From: an uncultured Clostridia bacterium
GTDB taxonomy: Bacteria > Bacillota > Clostridia > Oscillospirales > Acutalibacteraceae
NCBI GenBank assembly: GCA_947165615.1
Contig: CAMVBD010000031.1
Coordinates: 1 to 9,066, forward strand
Direction: 5' to 3'
Length of the DNA: 9,066 nucleotides
Shown here: positions 6,596 to 9,066 of the stretch, one piece after another
Numbering within the stretch: the first letter of the stretch is position 1
How the letters are laid out: every line of letters begins with the position of its first letter
Notes under the pieces: generated by a model
Told to the model about the DNA's origin: nothing
What the model saw: the letters and a program-made list of their open reading frames with translations, nothing else
Database searches by the model: none
Made by a program: the position numbers and the translations under genes

Positions 6596-8044
6596 TTATT
6601 TGTCATATTCCCCGATGAGGTATTTATAGATCTTTGTCGCCTCGGCGAGGGCGGAAACGGAGAGGTTTTCATTTGCGGCGTGCATGGCGGCAAGCTGCTG
6701 TTTTGTCAGGCGCGTGGGGGTAAAGCGGAAAATATTGTCGCACACGGGCTCAAAGCGGCGGGAATCGGTGCCGCCGGTCATGAGATAGGGCGAGACGACG
6801 GCGTCGGGCAGGCAGGCGGAGACGCGGGACGCAAAAAAGGCCGCGATCCCGGTATCGTAGGGGGTCAGGCGCGAAGGCTCCTTCAAAAACAGGACCTCCG
6901 TTTCGATCCCGTATTTTGCGGCGCGCTTTTTAAGGAGGTCCACGCTTTCGGCCGCGCCCTGATGGAGCGACGGGCGGACGTTGCATATTATATAGGCCTC
7001 GTCCGGCAATACGTTTGGCGCGGCGGAGCCGGCGGCCTGCGTAAACGCGGCGGTGGTGGACAAAAACGCGCCCGCCATGGGCGACACCGCCGGGAGGACC
7101 CTTTTGAGCAGCGGCGCAAAGATCGGGAGGTTCCCGAGCAGCAGGCGGAACGGGAAGGACATGTACGGCGCGATGGCGGCGAACATCCCTGTTACCGGCT
7201 GCCGGAACGCCCGCTTGAAGGGCGGGTGCTTTTCGACGGAGGCGACAAACTTGGACAGCCGGACGAGGGGGGTGTTTTTCGGCGGGTTGGCGGCGTGGCC
7301 GCCGGGACTTTTTGCGGTGAATTTGAGGTTGACAAAGCCCTTTTCGGCAAGGCCGATGGCGGCGACCGGGACGGACAGCCCCGGGAACTGGTCGGTGACG
7401 ACGGCGCCGCCCTCATCCAGAACGGCGGTCAGGCGCACGCCGATGGATTGAAGGTATTCAGCGGCGGCCTCGGCTCCCCCGCCGCCCGTCTCCTCATTGC
7501 GGGAGGAAAACAGCCACAGATCGTTTTGAAAAACAAAGCCCTCCCGAAGCAGCTCCTCGACGGCGAGCCACTCCGCCGCAAAAGTGCCCTTGCAGTCCAT
7601 GGCGCCGCGGCCCCAGACCGCGCCGTCCGAGATCTCGCCCGAAAACGGGTCCTTGGTCCAGCCTTTTTGTCCGTTTGCGGGGACGACGTCCTGATGGCCC
7701 ATGAGGAGCCACGCGCCGCGCCCCGGCTTTGCACCCGGGATACGCCGAAGGACGTTGCCGTCGACGTCATGGACCTCGGCGGTTTTGTCGATCAGCGGAA
7801 ACAGGTCCGCGATTTTTTGCTGATAGAGGGCAAAGTCCTCCCACGTCTGCCCCTGATTTCGGCTGAGGGTGGGAATTTTGACGAGCGAAGACAGCGTTTT
7901 AGCATAGGCGCGCTCCTCCTCCGGCGTCCAAAGGACGGCTGACGGGGCGGGGCGGATCTTCTTTTTGAGCAGGACCGTACGGAGCAGCAAAACGGCGACG
8001 AACAAAAGAAGCAGCGCGAGCAGTCCGAGTCCGACGTATTTCAT
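6596..8044 (-). CDS. Membrane-anchored M20 family metallopeptidase (Gly-Xaa carboxypeptidase / PM20D1-like)
   Basis: Complete gene of 482 residues. Residues 4-26 form an N-terminal membrane segment followed by KKK, so the enzyme is probably anchored with its catalytic domain outside. M20 motifs are clear. LLMGHQDVVP has metal ligand H117 and D119. GRGAMDCKGT has bridging D150. NEETGG has the general base and ligand E184/E185. LDEGG has D210. The dimerisation-domain motif SPGGHAANPP carries H250. TGGTDSRRF occurs at 423-431. As in yeast CPS1 and human PM20D1, the last metal His is expected in the late motif AAMHAANENLS (H455). These enzymes hydrolyse dipeptides or N-acyl amino acids with a di-zinc site. 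The bacterial substrate cannot be read from sequence. RBS AAAGGA (8060-8055) lies 10 nt before the ATG. The gene has its own promoter and terminator. All key residues appear intact. Confidence 0.93.
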   Translation of the reverse strand: MKYVGLGLLALLLLFVAVLLLRTVLLKKKIRPAPSAVLWTPEEERAYAKTLSSLVKIPTLSRNQGQTWEDFALYQQKIADLFPLIDKTAEVHDVDGNVLRRIPGAKPGRGAWLLMGHQDVVPANGQKGWTKDPFSGEISDGAVWGRGAMDCKGTFAAEWLAVEELLREGFVFQNDLWLFSSRNEETGGGGAEAAAEYLQSIGVRLTAVLDEGGAVVTDQFPGLSVPVAAIGLAEKGFVNLKFTAKSPGGHAANPPKNTPLVRLSKFVASVEKHPPFKRAFRQPVTGMFAAIAPYMSFPFRLLLGNLPIFAPLLKRVLPAVSPMAGAFLSTTAAFTQAAGSAAPNVLPDEAYIICNVRPSLHQGAAESVDLLKKRAAKYGIETEVLFLKEPSRLTPYDTGIAAFFASRVSACLPDAVVSPYLMTGGTDSRRFEPVCDNIFRFTPTRLTKQQLAAMHAANENLSVSALAEATKIYKYLIGEYDK

Positions 8045-8074
8045 AAAGGCACCGTCCTTTCGGGGGTTTTCTTC

Positions 8075-8103
8075 ACTGTATCAGGATTTTTTCGGCTTGT
8101 CAA
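8075..8103 (-). promoter_or_regulatory. Sigma-A type promoter of the M20 peptidase gene
   Basis: The minus strand carries a perfect TTGACA (8103-8098), a 17-nt spacer and TACAGT (8080-8075, four of six consensus bases). The predicted start near 8068 gives a leader of only about 24 nt that includes the ribosome binding site. The -35 box immediately follows the T-rich tail of the lipoprotein terminator. Confidence 0.72.
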
Positions 8104-8131
8104 GAGAAAACGGCCCCGCAAAGCGGGACCG
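8103..8131 (-). terminator. Intrinsic terminator of the lipoprotein gene
   Basis: On the minus strand CGGTCCCGC (8131-8123), loop TTT, GCGGGGCCG (8119-8111) form a 9-bp stem with a single G-U wobble. TTTTCTCTT follows at 8110-8102. It starts 5 nt after the lipoprotein stop codon. The stem is strong and GC-rich, so read-through into the peptidase gene should be low. Confidence 0.88.
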
Positions 8132-8136
8132 TGGAT

Positions 8137-8988
8137 TTATCCGACTTCGTCGTAGCGGTCAACAAGGAGGTGCGTGTTGCCGTCCTCCTGCAGCTGCAGC
8201 GTGCCGCCGAGGATCAGATAGGTGCCGATGGCGCTCTCTTTGTCGGCGTCAAAGGGCAGATTCCAGCTTTCGTTGTAATAGGGGTGCTGGATCGTGGTCG
8301 CGTCCAGCGCTCTGCCGAAGACCAGCACGCTTTTGCCCTCAAACGCCCCGCGGCTTTTTTCGTTGATCATGTTGATGATCTGCACGCGGGCAAGCGTGGG
8401 GCTGAGGGTCGTCAGGTCGTAGTCGTACGCCTCGGACGCGGGATAGTCGGATCTTGTCTCGACCGTCGCGTCCTTGATCCAGAATTTGTCCAGCGCCGCC
8501 TCGTTTTCTTCCGTGACGCCGGTCACGACGATGTAGGACCCGGGATCAGGCAGAGAGGAAACGTCGGCGGGCACAAACTCCCACTGAAAGTCGCAGCAGC
8601 GGGTCTGATCGTTGTAGCCCCAGACGTAATAGCGGGTGCCGCCGCCGAAGTACTCGTCCTGCAGAATGCCGAAATTGCCTTCCTTGGTCACGGTTTTTCC
8701 GGCGTAGGAAGAAGCCTGCTTGTTAAAGAAAACGTCGCAGTATTCCACGTACTGGTCAGGCTGGAAGTTTTCGGGCATCGCCGTGACGGCGGAGGTGGGG
8801 ATGTTGGATGGCAGGACGTTCCCCTTGGCGTCGGTGACGGGCTCGCCGGAATTGCCGGCCTGCGTTATTGCGTCCGATGCGTTGTCGGACGCACCGGGGA
8901 CCGACGGCGTCACCGGCTTTTCGGTCCCGCAGGCGGAAACCGCGAACAAAAGCGTAAGAACAAGGAGCAGAGAAAACAGTTTTTTCAT
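8137..8988 (-). CDS. Secreted lipoprotein with Cys-Cys motif and two similar halves, probably OB-like
   Basis: Predicted 283 residues from the ATG at 8988. An in-frame ATG at 8997 would place the ribosome binding site against the start codon, whereas 8988 sits 8 nt after AAAGGA. The N-terminus MKKLFSLLLVLTLLFAVSAC is a lipoprotein signal with lipobox VSAC, so C20 should be lipid-modified and the protein held on the outer face of the membrane. Residues about 21-77 are a low-complexity linker. Residues about 78-177 contain YAGKTVTKEGNFG, then TRCCDFQWEF with C131/C132, then GSYIVVTGV and KFWIKDATVE. Residues about 187-283 repeat this plan (FEGKSVLVFGRALD, then GTYLILGGTLQL) without the Cys pair. 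The CC followed by a GxxIxVTG strand resembles DUF1980/TIGR03943-type and related clostridial lipoproteins that partner membrane permeases. I hold that at moderate to low confidence. It sits 5 nt behind a membrane protein gene, which supports a shared complex. Confidence 0.85.
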   Translation of the reverse strand: MKKLFSLLLVLTLLFAVSACGTEKPVTPSVPGASDNASDAITQAGNSGEPVTDAKGNVLPSNIPTSAVTAMPENFQPDQYVEYCDVFFNKQASSYAGKTVTKEGNFGILQDEYFGGGTRYYVWGYNDQTRCCDFQWEFVPADVSSLPDPGSYIVVTGVTEENEAALDKFWIKDATVETRSDYPASEAYDYDLTTLSPTLARVQIINMINEKSRGAFEGKSVLVFGRALDATTIQHPYYNESWNLPFDADKESAIGTYLILGGTLQLQEDGNTHLLVDRYDEVG

Positions 8989-8993
8989 AACGA

Positions 8994-9066
8994 TCATCCT
9001 TTCCGGGTAAACAGTCCGATCAGAGAGAACAGCAGGAACATCAGGATCTGCGCGACCACGATGGTG
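8994..9066 (-). CDS. C-terminal end of an integral membrane protein, 5' part beyond window
   Basis: The minus strand reads 23 codons, beginning TIVVAQILMFLLFSLIG and ending FTRKG, then TGA at 8996-8994. The segment is a single strongly hydrophobic helix with a short basic tail, typical of the last transmembrane helix of a permease or other inner-membrane protein with a cytoplasmic C-terminus. The stop codon is 5 nt before the lipoprotein ATG, and the lipoprotein ribosome binding site lies inside this gene's end, so the two are very probably co-transcribed. Too little is visible to name a family. A transporter permease is a reasonable guess given the lipoprotein partner. Confidence 0.7.
   Translation of the reverse strand, partial: TIVVAQILMFLLFSLIGLFTRKG
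8997..9002 (-). promoter_or_regulatory. Ribosome binding site that decides the lipoprotein start
   Basis: AAAGGA on the minus strand lies 8 nt before the ATG at 8988 but abuts the alternative ATG at 8997, so 8988 is preferred. The site is inside the last codons of the upstream gene (its stop is at 8996-8994), which suggests translational coupling. Confidence 0.75.

Noticed and set aside
6563..7942. Plus-strand open frame of 459 codons
   Set aside because: Codon-aligned antisense of the M20 peptidase, whose motifs on the minus strand are unmistakable.
8989..8997. Alternative lipoprotein start at the ATG at 8997
   Set aside because: The AAAGGA ribosome binding site would touch that ATG. The ATG at 8988 has normal 8-nt spacing and gives a typical MKK lipoprotein signal.
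1..9066. CRISPR array, tRNA/rRNA genes, insertion sequences, phage or defence genes
   Set aside because: No direct repeat-spacer pattern, RNA gene, transposase motif or terminal inverted repeats were seen on reading both strands. The repeats present are degenerate protein-level modules.

Overview
The window looks like chromosomal DNA from a low-GC-lineage but GC-rich gut-type Clostridia (Oscillospiraceae/Ruminococcaceae-like). This is an inference from strong AGGAG-type ribosome binding sites, Gram-positive Sec signal peptides and lipoboxes, near-consensus sigma-A promoters, short hairpin-plus-T terminators and heavy use of GC-ending codons. No mobile element, tRNA, rRNA or CRISPR array was seen. 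Every gene I can support lies on the minus strand, so the text below runs from the right end of the window to the left.

Right end (9066 to 8137): the last 23 codons of an integral membrane protein, followed 5 nt later by a secreted lipoprotein. The lipoprotein has a Cys-Cys motif and two similar halves. The two genes are probably one operon, closed by a strong intrinsic terminator at 8103-8131.

Centre (8103 to 6523): a separately transcribed gene for a membrane-anchored M20-family metallopeptidase of the Gly-Xaa carboxypeptidase (CPS1/PM20D1) type. Its -35 box sits in the T-rich tail of the preceding terminator, and it ends at its own terminator at 6523-6562.

Left (6468 to 1): a good sigma-A promoter, with a perfect 8-bp inverted repeat lying across its -10 box, and a leader holding a GC-rich 48-nt imperfect hairpin. 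These precede one very large open frame that starts at 6345 and is still open at base 1, giving at least 2115 residues. It encodes an exported protein: signal peptide, Tyr/Ser/Thr-rich probable beta region, long helical region, then an array of degenerate modules of about 500 residues rich in Leu-heavy helices. The C-terminus, and with it any cell-wall anchor, dockerin or S-layer-homology domain, is outside the window. I do not recognise its function. It is the most interesting item here, together with a change of codon composition over the first repeat module.

The three units appear to be independent cell-envelope genes (lipoprotein plus membrane protein, anchored peptidase, giant exported repeat protein). 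The sequence shows nothing that forces them into one pathway.
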